Assembly (NCBI GenBank): GCA_019022495.1
Contig: JAFEKR010000005.1
Coordinates: 868,001 to 932,000, forward strand
Source of the DNA: Epichloe hybrida
Taxonomy: Eukaryota > Ascomycota > Sordariomycetes > Hypocreales > Clavicipitaceae
Length of the DNA: 64,000 bases
Direction of reading: 5' to 3'
Position 1 is the stretch's first letter; every line of letters starts with the position of its first letter. Below are positions 1 to 11,406 of this stretch, one piece after another. The notes beneath the pieces were generated by a model. It had not been told where the DNA came from. It saw only the letters and a program-made list of their open reading frames with translations, and made no database searches. The translations under genes and the position numbers were made by a program.

Positions 1-172
1 TGGGTGGTCCGCTGCATGTTGCCTCGGAGCAGTCGGCGACGCTGCATCGCCCGAAGAATGCGCCTCATCTTCTGGTAACCGGCATGGATCGGCATCCAGC
101 CGGCAATTCGAGTGTTGTATGCTGCTGGACAGGGGTGTTTCAGGTCCACCAATGCCAGCCAAATCATCATCA

Positions 173-204
<32 letters not shown>

Positions 205-2662
205 GTCGTCGTCGTCATCGTCGGTTGCCAAGCTGATGACTGAATCACCATCGGCCAGCCCAGTGGGTTGGTCCCTGATTTCGGTAAAGTCCGTTGTCCG
301 CATTTTTGGCTCCATGTTGCCGCCGCGATGGGGGCTACTACCAGCAGAGTCTCGCTGCATGCGGTCTTCCCGCTGAAGGAATTTGCGCATGAGTCGTACT
401 TTATGTGTTTTGTATGTCTCAAAGAACCCCTTGTTTACTTGTGCGACCGCTTGCAGGTCACTCAGGTGATCAATCTCGGCCAAGATGTGAAGCCTGATAG
501 AATCTGGAAATTCTGTTGCGGCGGTGTAATTATCGACTCCTCCCACCATGTGACTCAACCTCGTAGCTGGTATCGCCTGGGGCTCGTTGACTCGATGCTT
601 GGATAGAGCCCATCCATGACTCTTGCCACTGATATCATGGAGGGTAAGACCAACCACGCTATTGTAGATGTCGGCAATGGCTGTTCGAAACGAAAGGCTC
701 GGGTCACACACCCCGCCGCGGTGAACTGGAGAAGCCGGACTGGGCATCGTCCTTAGAGTTTCCAACACATGTGCCAGACTTCTTGATGGCGGATCGGAGT
801 TTGACATGTGTGACATGACAGGGGGTTGCAATATCGGTTGCAAAAGTTTCATCTCGTTGAAAAAGAGCATCATCCAGCCAAGATTCGCAGCATCGCAACT
901 ATGGCTACCCTTCGGGCATCGCGGAGAGCTTGTGAGTGCTCCGGCACATGTCGGAGGTGCGTTTATGATCTGCGCAGCAGCCGTCACATGGAGAGGTGGA
1001 TCATTCTCGTTTTCTGCGGCTGCGTTTCGAGCGGGCGGCCGGACATACTCCTGAACAGCGTTTATGCAGCAAGAGTAAATCTGGTCAAGCTTGGCGCAGC
1101 GCACGGCCCATATCTTGTCCTTGATCTTTTGCGGCCACGGTTTCCCTTGGAGATCCTTCTCGTCAACCGAGTTCAGGATGGCACTCTTGGACATGCGTGT
1201 GAAGAGCTGTCTCAATCCAAAGGCGTAGCTGATTACCAACAGTCCATCTGGCATGTCGTCAGCGCCACGATGCATCCACTGAGGCAACCATCTGTGTTCA
1301 ACGACGAGTTCCAACGGGGACGTGCTCTTGTAACGCAAAGAACATTCGGCAATGGCGACGAATTGTTCAAAGCTGACCTCTCTCGGCACTAGCTCGTTGT
1401 GCATATGTGCGGCGTGCATCAGGGTCTCGAGAGCCTGCAACCGGTTTGTCTCGTACTGGGGCATCCGATGGAGCTTTACTTCGGTTCCATCTTTACACAT
1501 GAATGGGGTTGGTGGAGGCGGCAGGTGCGGGTTGATGTCTTCTGCTTCGTGCAGATGTAAGCTGCTCGAGTGTCCAGAGAACATGCGGGCAAATATTGGC
1601 GACGTCTCGGCCAGCATGGATGACGAGACGCGAAAACGCAGGACTGGATCACTGTGTGATGTTTCGGTACCCAGATTGGCAAACTCGAGCACGGCATCAC
1701 CGCGAGGTGACATGATGAACTCTTGCACTTCCCTCGTTGGCAGAATCCCGGACTCACCCGACTGGAGCAATTGCCGAACCTCGGTCAGTTCCCTTCTGAC
1801 CTTTTCGTAATTTCTGAACCGTATGTCGTAACGGGGAAACTAGCAAGTAACGAAGGATATTAGAGCCTTTTCAGCAAGGTGCACACACACACGCACACAC
1901 ACACGCACACACACATGTTTCAGAGACGAGAAGAGGTCTTACGAATTGAGGATCAGCGGATAGGACTCGGGTAACACTAGCGTTCCGCATTCGATGCACT
2001 GCCTCACGACGAAATTTCTTGCTGGAGAAGAGTAGGTCAAGCATTTCTGGGGTCGCATCCCGCTCGTAGTGTTTGTACGTGTCACCCAGACTCGATCTGA
2101 AGGCTTCACACAATGCTTCTAGGCAGGCGCTCCATTCTCTGATTGCGTTCAGATACATGTCGTTGGCTGGCCCCCTGTGAGGAGAGTCCAGGGAGGAGCA
2201 ACTCCTTCGGGCCGCTGACTCGGTAGCGTTGGACATGGATCTGGGGGGTCGGCCATCGTCCTGAAGAGTACCAGCACATAAGCTTGAGCATGTCTCCTTG
2301 TGCTTTTCGAATTCCTTGTACGCCGAATCAACATGGTTTGGGCTTGATGAGGCTGGCCGCATGCGTTGGGTGAGATTCTGAAGCTGCCTAAAGCTGTGCT
2401 CCTGGTGCTCGGTTGGCTCTGGTGGTCGAGCATGGTGGTCGCTGGCGTCGGGTTCCCGTGATGAAGACGCACCGCGGGCCTTGGGTTGCGCATGTCGTTC
2501 ATTAGGTGATGCACCACCAAGAGGGAGTTGAGTGTACCTTACATTTGAACGTATGTCCAGAAACCTACTACTGTTTTTTCTCCGCAACTTCCACCACGGT
2601 TTGGAAGCAGAGCCTCCTCCGCTGGCAGCGGACTCGCCGCCCTCGCTGGTTGTTCGATACAT
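1..2662 (-). CDS. BTB/POZ-like protein with F-box-like segment, truncated by window edge
   Basis: Two exons, 2662-1943 and 1839-1, joined in phase 0 by an intron that starts GTAAGA and ends CTAG; the frame is still open at base 1, so the C-terminus lies outside. The first in-frame ATG after a stop is at 2662. Residues 1-240 are low-complexity and basic or Ser-rich. Exon 2 begins with a short charged helix, then a BTB-like block (DAVLEF, VSSSMLAETSPIFARMFSG), followed by a helical extension. Further on a segment FPDSIRLHILAEIDHLSDL resembles an F-box, followed by a long Asp tract encoded by GAT/GAC repeats at 160-226. BTB and F-box proteins usually serve as Cullin-ligase adaptors; that role is inferred. 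The intron holds a CA/CG dinucleotide repeat (1880-1916). Family call is moderate; no close named homologue recognised. Confidence 0.6.
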
Positions 2663-3266
2663 GGCGCCTTTGTGCTTTTCCAATCGGAGCCGCCAGAGAC
2701 GCTGCACTTGATCCGCAGATGCCCCCGATCGAGACCTCCCTGTCAACACAGGGAAGGGATCACAGCATGATTCTGCGATACCGGGCCCCTCAAAGTAGGA
2801 AGTGGGAATCGGGCAATAGCTGCCGAAGCTGACGAAGCTGACGAAGCTGACGAAGCTGACGAAGCACTCCGACGACTAGTGACGCATCTCCCCGGGGGAA
2901 GCGGTAGTGGCAGTCGGCAGTCGGTAGTCGGTAGATTAGAGTTGCAATGTTGCAATCCCGGGGGTGTCGCCACGCACGTTTTGTGGATGATTTGTGGATG
3001 GTTTGTGGGTGAGGGTAGGATTGGAGCGGCCAGCGGGGAAGTGAAGTGGGCGAGACAGAGTGGGGCCACGGAATCCGGATTGCCAGACTTTCGCCCCCCC
3101 CCCCCCCTGCATGTGTAATGTCTCTTCACGGATTGATTCCCTTGTAATCCGTATAAATAGCATTGCGGAGTACGAAGTACGGACTACAGGAACCAAAAAA
3201 AATAAAAAAAAATAAAAACCCCCCTTTTCTTTCATTATTATCATCGTTATTAATAAGAAACCTTTA
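2663..3266. other. Intergenic; short tandem repeats
   Basis: No gene seen. It contains about five copies of a 9-bp GACGAAGCT unit (about 2821-2866), a run of 14 C (3094-3107) and an A-rich stretch near 3196-3218. It lies upstream of the BTB-like gene and so probably holds its promoter. Confidence 0.5.
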
Positions 3267-3845
3267 TCAAGATTTTCCTCCACTCTCCTCTTCGCAAGAA
3301 AATTCCAACATCGTCGTTGTTTTGTCCTCGTGCAACTTCAAGTAGTCGCCGTGACTGCAGGTTTCATCCTCGGCTATGAAATTCTCCAGGACATAATCCC
3401 GGGCCTCCGGCCAAGCCCCTTGTGCCTCGGATACATACTTGCAATTGCACCGACCAACTTGAAGCTGGTCCTTCAAAAGCAGTGCGTCCCGTAGGTCCTG
3501 TTCGTCCAGTCGGCGTATGCATTCCTGAACCAAGCCGACGTGATCTCGGCTGCTCGTATGCTTATGGCATACAGTCATGGTTTTGCCCTGGTCGTGAGCT
3601 GCATCCGGGGCGGCAGCGGCAGTGGCAGCGGCAGTGGCAGCAACAGCAGCATCGAAAGCCGCGAGACCAGCCGCCAAGTAGAATCCCATCGACGGCCGCA
3701 TGTTTCCTATCAGCAAAGGCCGGTCAGGTGTCAAAGTCGCCTCCGCCACCGAAAACGCAATATGCTTGCCCACATGAAAGAGACTCTTACCGTCTTCGAA
3801 AAGCTTCGTGCTGGCTGAGAGAAGAGGTGAGCTGAAGATGCTCAA
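3267..3845 (-). CDS. Small hypothetical protein
   Basis: An uninterrupted 192-codon frame with an ATG start. Not recognised. Residues about 50-85 are Ala-rich (a GCN-repeat stretch at about 3608-3650) and could form a hydrophobic helix; the C-terminal half is acidic and contains four Cys, including a CNC pair. An internal intron is possible from the GTAAGAG at 3790 to the ATAG ending at 3707; it is 84 nt, so removing it keeps the frame and shortens the protein by 28 residues. The gene borders an AT-rich, transposon-derived tract. It may be a lineage-specific gene or a chance frame; confidence is limited. Confidence 0.4.
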   Translation of the reverse strand: MSIFSSPLLSASTKLFEDGKSLFHVGKHIAFSVAEATLTPDRPLLIGNMRPSMGFYLAAGLAAFDAAVAATAAATAAAAPDAAHDQGKTMTVCHKHTSSRDHVGLVQECIRRLDEQDLRDALLLKDQLQVGRCNCKYVSEAQGAWPEARDYVLENFIAEDETCSHGDYLKLHEDKTTTMLEFSCEEESGGKS

Positions 3846-5335
3846 TCGTACTTCCCTAGGGGCTACGGGCGTGTAGGGGATGGATGGAGGAGATGGGAAA
3901 AGCTGGTTTTGCAGAAGTGCTTGATGAGAAGATTGCAGGATTCGACGATATTCGCTTATTTATATATATATATATCTACCGTGCCAGGCAGGGACACATA
4001 GCCAGCATCTCGTATGTATAAAGAAACCCACATTTGAGTTTAACTGCGGTCGCGAATTATGACTATATCTTGCGCAAACACAGCCATAAAGTTTATCGCA
4101 AACTTTATATTAACCTTTTAGCCCCCTAAATTTGTGGCTTAAAGCTTATTCCTTTGTTTATATTTTACCTAACACTATAGTAATTATTAAATTTAGTTAT
4201 TAATTATTACACTAGCTAGATATTACTAGTAATTTCTTTTATTCCTTGAAAATTAGATGCATTAGCCACAACTAATGACCCCCAAGAAAATTAAAAATCA
4301 ATAAGGAAAAAATAGGGTATATAGCGCTATAAAGAAGTATATCTTTTTCTATATAGATTACTAGTACTATGACACTGCCCCCTATTACCTTTATTTCCTA
4401 TCTGACATCTGATTGGGTTAATTACCCCTGTTATGTAGATTTGTAAAATAATTCAGGGGGTGTATTGTACATAGACGTGTGTTTGTGCATGCACTGGAGA
4501 GCACTTTCCTTAATTGAGCAAAGTGCATGGCACTGATCAAGCACGATAGCACTTCACAAGCCATTGATATGAGCCTCTTGATCAAATTGTTATTCTGTGC
4601 ATGTTTTTTGTGACATCCCATCCATCTCATGCCGCTATTCGCCCATTGCGGCTGGGTCCCTCCCTCCTAACCGTTGACAAAACGAACATGACAAACATCA
4701 GCCAATGCCTCTCTTTATGAACCACGCCATGCCGTGTACCGGGGGAAAATGAGAGAGGAAAAAAAAAAAAAAAAAAGAGAGAAAATGAAAGTTAAACCGT
4801 TTGTCTGAAACATGCAGAACGCCAGCCAGCCAGCCAGTGTAATCGTACTGGACACCATCATGCCTTTAAACCGCTTGCGCCTCACCGTCGACCAGCCCTT
4901 CCATTCATGGTGCCAATCCCCATTTCTTTCTCATCGTCGCTTTTGTGAGCTGACCAATCGTTTCAGGCCGTGCTGCCGCTGCAAATTCCGTCAAAGTATA
5001 CAATTGCTGTTACATCGACCCTCGCTGTCCTTGCGTCGCTTTGTACATGATATGTCCTTTTTCCTACTTCCCAACCCTCTAGCAGCCCCCCGCGGGAACG
5101 GTCAAATCGATTGTGTTCTTTCTGTCCAAGTTGCTCATCACAAATCACCACGTTTGGTCTGTTCTTGTCAGTTATCTGTCCCAATCTGCTGTGGACCCAA
5201 AATGCATTCAACAAGATCATGTTGATTTTATCCAACCTCAATGTCGTCCATCAACAACAGATTCCCGCAAGCTGCTTGGCTGCTGCTGCTCGCACCAATA
5301 TGTATAGAAAATGTCTCTGTTTTGGACCACTCTCC
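3846..5335. other. AT-rich intergenic tract with decayed retroelement-like segment
   Basis: No gene seen. Bases about 3955-4435 are strongly AT-rich compared with the flanks, with a TA repeat at 3961-3974 and many near-neighbour TA steps, as expected of repeat-induced point mutation (RIP) of an old repeat. The rest (4481-5335) is ordinary non-coding sequence with an 18-A run near 4760-4777. Confidence 0.55.
4376..4480 (+). repeat. Degenerate repeat copy A (possible LTR/polypurine junction)
   Basis: This stretch aligns by eye with 20260-20370 in the same orientation. Its core, 4435-4460, is an exact 26-nt inverted match to 20085-20110. The core ends in AGGGGG followed by TGTATTGTACATAG; at the second copy the corresponding bases are AGGG then TGTGTAATGTATGTG. 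A purine tract followed by TGT is what the internal-3' LTR junction of a retrotransposon looks like, so a copia- or gypsy-type remnant is likely, but no coding domain is left to prove it. Confidence 0.45.
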
Positions 5336-8300
5336 TCAACCCCCTTTGCGCTCGGACTCGTCATTTGGCGCGAGTTCTGCGTGCGAGGGTTGAGCAGCAG
5401 AAGCAGCATTGTTGCCCTTTTTCCGCCCCTTGCCAGCAGCCTTTTGCCAGCCGTCACTGCTCTCACTCTTTGCACCGCGCACGTGTCCATAATCTCGTTG
5501 CGCCGAGGACTTGGACGCTGCGCTGAGCGGCTTTTGAGATTGCGACAGCTTGCTGTCCGAGTCCGCCTGCGGAAGAGTGCGGTTTTTGTTTTGCGCTGGC
5601 TCTTTGCACGGTCCTGCACAGACAGCAGCTGCATTTGCAGATGAGCTGTTATTTCCTTCTACCCTGGCGGGCGGCTTATTGGGTAGCCAGAACGGTGTCG
5701 CATGTCCATGCTTTCTAAGCGTGCTCGGTGAAGGCGCCTGTGTTTCATAAACGGGAGACAGATGTGATGCATCGACGCCCGCAGACTTGTTGCCCGCCAG
5801 CCCGTCTCCGATGGCAAGATCCAATGGCGCGATCACCCCATTCTGTGGCTGCCGAGACATGAGACGTTGTCGCGCAGATGGTGACAGCCTTGCAGTGTGG
5901 CCATTTTGTGCCTCTTGCTGATTCAAGTGGTTGCTCAAGTAGAAAGAATTCATCATAGCAATTCTTTCTCTAAATGACGCATCCTCTGTTGGCTGAGGCA
6001 TCGTCAGCGGTGTGTTCGACCCATTGACAACAATGGGGGGTCGGTCGAGGCCCATTTGTGGCGGAGGAGAGAGCTGAAGGGGAGCGTTGACGGGTGCTTG
6101 CGTAGGCCAGACGGCGGGCACTGTGCTGATGTTAAGAGCATTGTCCATGCCGCTGGTGGCCGGTAATTCTTCCTGTCTTGGCAAAGAATCTCTCTTGCGG
6201 GCCTGCCGTGGTCCAGGGGGGCTCATTGTCGCCCGCAAGCCAGACCCATTGACCACCAATGGCCTCGTCAAAGGTTTGTTAGGCTGACTGCCTGGAAAGG
6301 GTGCAGATGCCAGTGGTGCAGAACATGTCCCGCCGACTGAAAAGGCACGAGCATGTCCCAGAGGCGACGGCGACCTCGAGGCCCTCCGCATCCTCCGATC
6401 CAACAGCGTTTGCGGGAGCTGCTCCGTGGAGAGTCGGCGTCGTTCAGGGCTGGACGTGGACGACTGAGCGGCAAGATCACCAAAGGCAATACCATTTGTG
6501 GAATGTTGCTGCTGCAGCTGGCTCTGTAGTCTCATTGGGCTGATGCTGCTTGTCTGGAAGAAGCCAGCAGACTTGGCATCAAACGACTCGGGTGAGTCGG
6601 ACACTGCTTTTGGCGTCTCGTCGAAATCAGCATCGTCAGGTATAAAGCTTGGGATGGGAACGCCATGGGCATTCCTCACAGCTGCCATTGCTGCACTTGT
6701 TGGAGTCTGGCTGCCGAGAGCATGATGGCTCGTGTTGGGTTTTGTAGACGGTGATCTTTGCGCAGGCTGGGACTGCGAACGTAGAGAGCTGCTCGATGCC
6801 GGCGCGCCTCCCTCTCCTGACAAAGTAGATCTTTGGAGGGATCGTCGAAAGTCTTGCCCAGCACTACTGGTGGTGGTGGCCGTCGCAGAACTTGATGGGT
6901 AGGTACCATACGTCGTTTGCGGGAAGAAACCAGCGTGACCCATATTCATCCCGTACAAGGCCGTGTACAAGTCGGGTCGCAAGGTTGTGGCGCTCAGAGG
7001 TACGTTGTCAAACGAGTTCGTTCGTGAACGATCAGACGATTGCTGCTGGCCACCAGAACTGGAAGTAGCAGACATTCTTTGCGGCTGGCTCATGGCTTGA
7101 TGTTGCAAGAATGTCGGTGACTGAGCATACAGCTGAAACTGTCGCATACTCTCCTGATGGTACGCCATCTGCGTCATCAAATCCTGCTGTGCATACTGAA
7201 ATTGATATTGCGGGTTATGGAACCAGGGCATGTCTTGCTGCTGCATCCCCAGTGGTGTCATGAGTACGTTTGCATCATATGTCGGAACACCAGATGAGGC
7301 TCTGCGATTTGATCCTCCATTCCTGTGAAAGTTGTGATTATGATTATTATTGTTGTTGTGGCGGCCTCCCCTAGGGTTCCCTCGACCACCACGACCCGAG
7401 TGTGTTTGTGAAGAGCTTCTCACCAAGACAGGGCGAGGCTGTGGTGGCGGCCGCGTCCAAACACGTTCCTCCTCCTTAGGGAACACGTATTGCTCGCATG
7501 CTTCTTCCAACTTTGCCTGCGACAACAAGTCAAAGGCTCGACGTAGTTCCAGGTGGACTCCACGGAAAGAATACTCGTCAACGGTATTGCCAAGATTACG
7601 AGACACGTTGAAGGGCTCTTCAACACACAATTGGTTGTTGATGGCGTAATTCCACTTCTTCTCCTGCTTGGTCACCAATTCTCCTCGCCTGACAGAAAGA
7701 ACGTGCTTGTCGTAGTCAAACTCGTGCGCGTAGAATCGAAAGAATTGGAACAAGAGATCTGCCAAAGAAGACTTGTTCTTGTTTCCAAAGCCCTTGATCT
7801 TCTTCAGGTTATCGGCAAAGTCGCTGACGGTTCCGTCGGTCTTGGGCATTTTGTAAGGCATCTGGTGCAACGCCGGCAGGACAGGTGGACTGCGAAGTTG
7901 GAGAAATGCAATGATGAGACAAGTCCAAGTATAGGAGCTCAGTGTACCACCAAAGGCTAAACATGGTTGGCGGACAATTCGATCAGCAAAGTATTTCTCA
8001 ACATGTCTTCTTCATCAAATTTTCGGAAAGCCCCCGGAGTTGCTCCGTCCTTACCAGCATCATTCACAATTCTCCGTCTTGTCCAGTACTTGATGACCAT
8101 GGCCAATTGTCGAACTCGGGGATCTGCCTCCACATACGTTCGAACCATGCGTGTATTTTCGAGGGCAAGCGTGTTGTTGACGTTCATGTCGCAGGCCAAG
8201 CCAAGTTCAGGATCCCAGATCTTGACAATTGGTACCTTGGCTGCCGAAATACAAACAACTTTTTCCATGCCGCCTGTGAAGTGGGCGGCATTAGTATATA

Positions 8301-9597
8301 TGGAGCCATGTGTCCAGAATCATGTAGTGGGACAGAGCAACCTACGCCGCGCCAAGAGATCGGCAATCATGCACACGCCTTCTAATTCATGCCATGAGGT
8401 GGTGATACAAATGTCCACTGCCGAAGGGGGAAAAGAGAGAGAGAGAGAGAGAGAGAGATGAACAAGTTAGCCACAGAGAACAGAGCCTGCAATGACGTTT
8501 GTGTTTTACGTCCGCACGAAGCAACACATGTTGTGGAACTTACAGTCGGAATCATCAGAGCAAAGAAAATTGCCCGAAGACCCAAACAAGTTGACCCGAA
8601 TGTCGTGGCCTGGCCACTCATCGTTGAGAATCTTTTCCAACTTGTGGACCAGCTTTTTCCTTTTTTCCTCTACGTGGTTCGTTGGCAATAATCTGTCGTA
8701 GATCTCGCGCATATCGGTCGCCAGCTTCTTCTCCTCATCGTCCGACAATTTGTTCTTGACAGTTCGCAAGTCCAACTTTTCGAGTCGGTCGTTGCCCACA
8801 GAGTAAGGTATTCTGCGTCTCGAGTTGATCTGCGCGGTTTCATACTTGCAGCCGCCCAACCTCGGTGGCAGCGGCCGCAAGGAGGGCAGAGCACTATTTG
8901 TTTCCGAGTAGGCTGATCGGGGTGAGTGATTGTTGGCAGCGGTAGGTGAGGGTTCCCGGGACTCAAACGAGAACTGGCGGGCGTGTTGATGGGGGGTTGA
9001 GGGAACGGAGCTGGAGTGAGCTTGGCCATGTGATGATGTCGCGGCGACATTCGATCGCTGGGGCACGGTCCCGGTCTTGGACGCCTCGCCGGACTGTTTG
9101 GGCGGCATCTTGGATGGAGTGTCCTTGGATGTTAGAACCATTCGGTTGCTTTTGTCGGAGTTCTGATGTGAGCGGCTCCCATTGCCTCCCGGAGTGGCTC
9201 CTTTGTTGGCCGATCCGTCTTTCAGGGACACTCTGCTAGATGATCTTGATCTGGGTCCGGCGGCCTGTACGTGAGGGGAGGACACAACGGGAGGCAGCGG
9301 CGGAGTCTGCAACCCGCCTCCACGCGCTGGCGAAATGAGCTTGTTGTAGTGAAGAAGCTGGGCGTGGTAGATGTTTTGCTGAGGAAACAAGAAGGGGAGG
9401 AAGTCGAGGTGGGACGAAAAAGGTGCCGCGGCCCCAGCAGGGACGGGGTGAGCAGCTGCGTCCGGGGGACTTTCCGACGATGGCGAGTGCGCAAGACCGT
9501 GAGTAGCCGAGTCCAAGGATACTGATGAGGAAGTTGCCGTCCAAGAGCTGGGGGGATAAGGATGCTGAGGCTCCGAGGTCGCAGTCCTGGCGTCCAT
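5336..9597 (-). CDS. Cid1/CutA-type non-canonical poly(A)/uridylyl polymerase
   Basis: Four exons: 9597-8544, 8417-8346, 8273-8055 and 7956-5336; 3966 nt, 1321 aa. Residues 1-270 are disordered and Ser/Pro-rich. The nucleotidyltransferase domain carries the family motif GSSGNFLCSDDSDLDICI, created only after splicing exon 1 to exon 2; Asp351 and Asp353 are the expected metal ligands, and the third Asp is in the CDMNVNN strand of exon 3. The PAP-associated domain follows (GGTLSSYTWTCLIIAFLQ, PPVLPALHQMP). Known relatives (fission yeast Cid1/Cid13, Aspergillus CutA) add U, C/U or A residues to RNA 3' ends and affect decay. The tail of about 700 residues is rich in Gln, Asn, Ser and an RGG-like patch (GRGGRGNPRGG), probably for RNA or condensate interactions (inference). 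Which nucleotide it adds cannot be told. Confidence 0.9.
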
Positions 9598-10429
9598 GAA
9601 GCGGATGAGCCTCGGACAGGGTTTTGAGGTTTTGAGACACCAACAGGATGGGCGGTAAGAAGCTAGTAGCGCTGAACCTCTTCGTGATTTTGCAAGCAGA
9701 GAGTAGAGCGGGATCCGTACAGAGAGCCAAGCCAGGTGAGAGAAAATCGCTCGCGTTCAGAAAATGCCGTGCGGGCTCAGAACAGGACCTAGTCGCTTAT
9801 GCGAGCGTGTCTGTATATTGGAATCGCGTGGTCTCGTGCCCGTGCATCCACGCGGGTTGGAATTGTTGGATGTAGATTATTCGGGTTCGAGGGCTTTTTG
9901 CACAAGCCTGGTAGACAAGAGAGACGGAGGTGTCGTATGGGGAAAGGCTTGGAAGGCGGAGGGTGACTCTGTCTCGGAAGTCGAAGTCGACTGTGCGACT
10001 GTGGCCACTACTCTCCTTGCAGCTAGCTAGCGATGAGCAGAGGTAGGAACTAAGCGGGATAAGATGAGTCGGGCGGGCCGTGTTCTCTAGATTGTCGAGG
10101 TCGAGGTCGAGGAAGGAAAGACTCGAATATTCTCTACTTTGAGAGAAGTCAGGTCGGGAAAGCGTTTTGGAGCAACGACCGTCAACGACACAGGGTGGAG
10201 TAGTCAAAAGAGGAGGAGAAGGAGGGGACCTGCGTGGGAAGGTCGATAGAGGGTATCGCAGAAAAATGGGCCCGGGTGAGCCGGCAAGAAAAGACAAGAA
10301 AAGAAGGAGCGAAATAAAAAAAGACCAAAATTGACTGAATCTGTGTATTAACTCGTGTCCGTGGCGAGAGATCGCGGGTGCGGGGAGGGCCGAAGAAAGA
10401 AATACGAAAGCCAGATCGAAACGAAGGCA

Positions 10430-10482
10430 GATGGATGGATGGCGGGTGGATGGCGGATGGATGGCAGATGGATGGCAAATGG
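10430..10482. repeat. GATGGATGGC-type minisatellite
   Basis: Imperfect tandem units of GATGGATGGCG/A seen directly. Non-coding, about 0.85 kb upstream of the nucleotidyltransferase start. Confidence 0.7.
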
Positions 10483-10572
10483 CAAGGGCAAGGCGGGTTG
10501 GCGAACGCAAGTAAAAAGGGGTCTGTCGGTCTGGTCCAGTCACAGGGCACTGGGCACTGACAATGCAGGCAC

Positions 10573-10645
10573 TTCAGTGGCGACCACTGGTCCTACTACT
10601 GGTCCTGCTGCTACTGGTCCTGCTATACTACTGGTCCTACCTACC
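10573..10645. repeat. CTACTGGTCCTG-type tandem repeat
   Basis: Interrupted tandem units built on ACTGGTCCT with TACT and GCTGCT spacers. Seen directly; no function apparent. Confidence 0.65.
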
Positions 10646-11406
10646 ACGTATTACTGGTCCTCGGGCTCCTCTTGTCTGTCTGGTGTGTGGTGGGACGATT
10701 CCCGGACCAGGCTGGTCTTTGGGTCTTTGTAATATGATGATGACTGTATGTAGTCATCGATGGCTTAAAAGGCTTGCAGCACCGGTCGGTCAATCGGTTT
10801 CACTCGTTCTCAAGGCGGCCAGGCAGTCAGTGAGTTTACCAGCAGTTGTCTGGCGCTATTCTTACCAAGCCGCACCCGGATTGTCTGCCTGATACCTGCA
10901 GGATACGAGCCTCCAACAAGGGTGGGTGAGGTGAGCACTGGCGAGCCACCACCACGCCGGATAATTCGGAACATTCGCGTCGGAATAAGCGCGCGCATGT
11001 GTGCCACGTCTGCCAGGTCTGCCAGGCCCCTACATGTACACATAGAGATGAAAATAAACATGGCCGCTCCTCAAGCACCTATCATCCACTTGTGCCTGAG
11101 CCCGACGACGCCAAAGGCATTTCCGAATCAGGGCGTCTCCGGGCAGGAGCCACCGAGGGCCCGAGAGCATCGCAAAAAGCTTCCCAAACAGTCAACGTAT
11201 CAGATTACAATTCAGGACAATGGGGAATAGGCCCAATTCCAACTCATCATCCTTTGCCTTTGGTCCATTGGTTTCTCCCAAATCCATCTTCATCTTGCCT
11301 CTTTCAACATCAACATCTCACTCCCATCACTCCCATCCCTCCCCATCACTTCCATCCCTTTCGCCCCACCTCGCCAACCCGACCGACCGACCGACCCGAC
11401 CAAACC

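Larger units (their letters stand above)
9598..11406. other. Divergent intergenic region with minisatellites
   Basis: This separates the divergently transcribed nucleotidyltransferase (-) and AhpC-like (+) genes. No gene seen. It has a GATGGATGGCG-type minisatellite (about 10430-10482) and a CTACTGGTCCTG-type repeat (about 10573-10645). The Leu-rich frame reading through the second repeat is an effect of the repeat. CT-rich sequence precedes the AhpC-like start (11225-11400), as is common in fungal promoters. Confidence 0.5.

Noticed and set aside
119..376. Plus-strand frame with a long Ser run
   Set aside because: It is the antisense of the Asp-codon repeat in the BTB/F-box-like gene.
10563..10892. 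Leu-rich membrane-like frame
   Set aside because: The hydrophobic stretch is the translation of the CTACTGGTCCTG repeat; no start context or homology.
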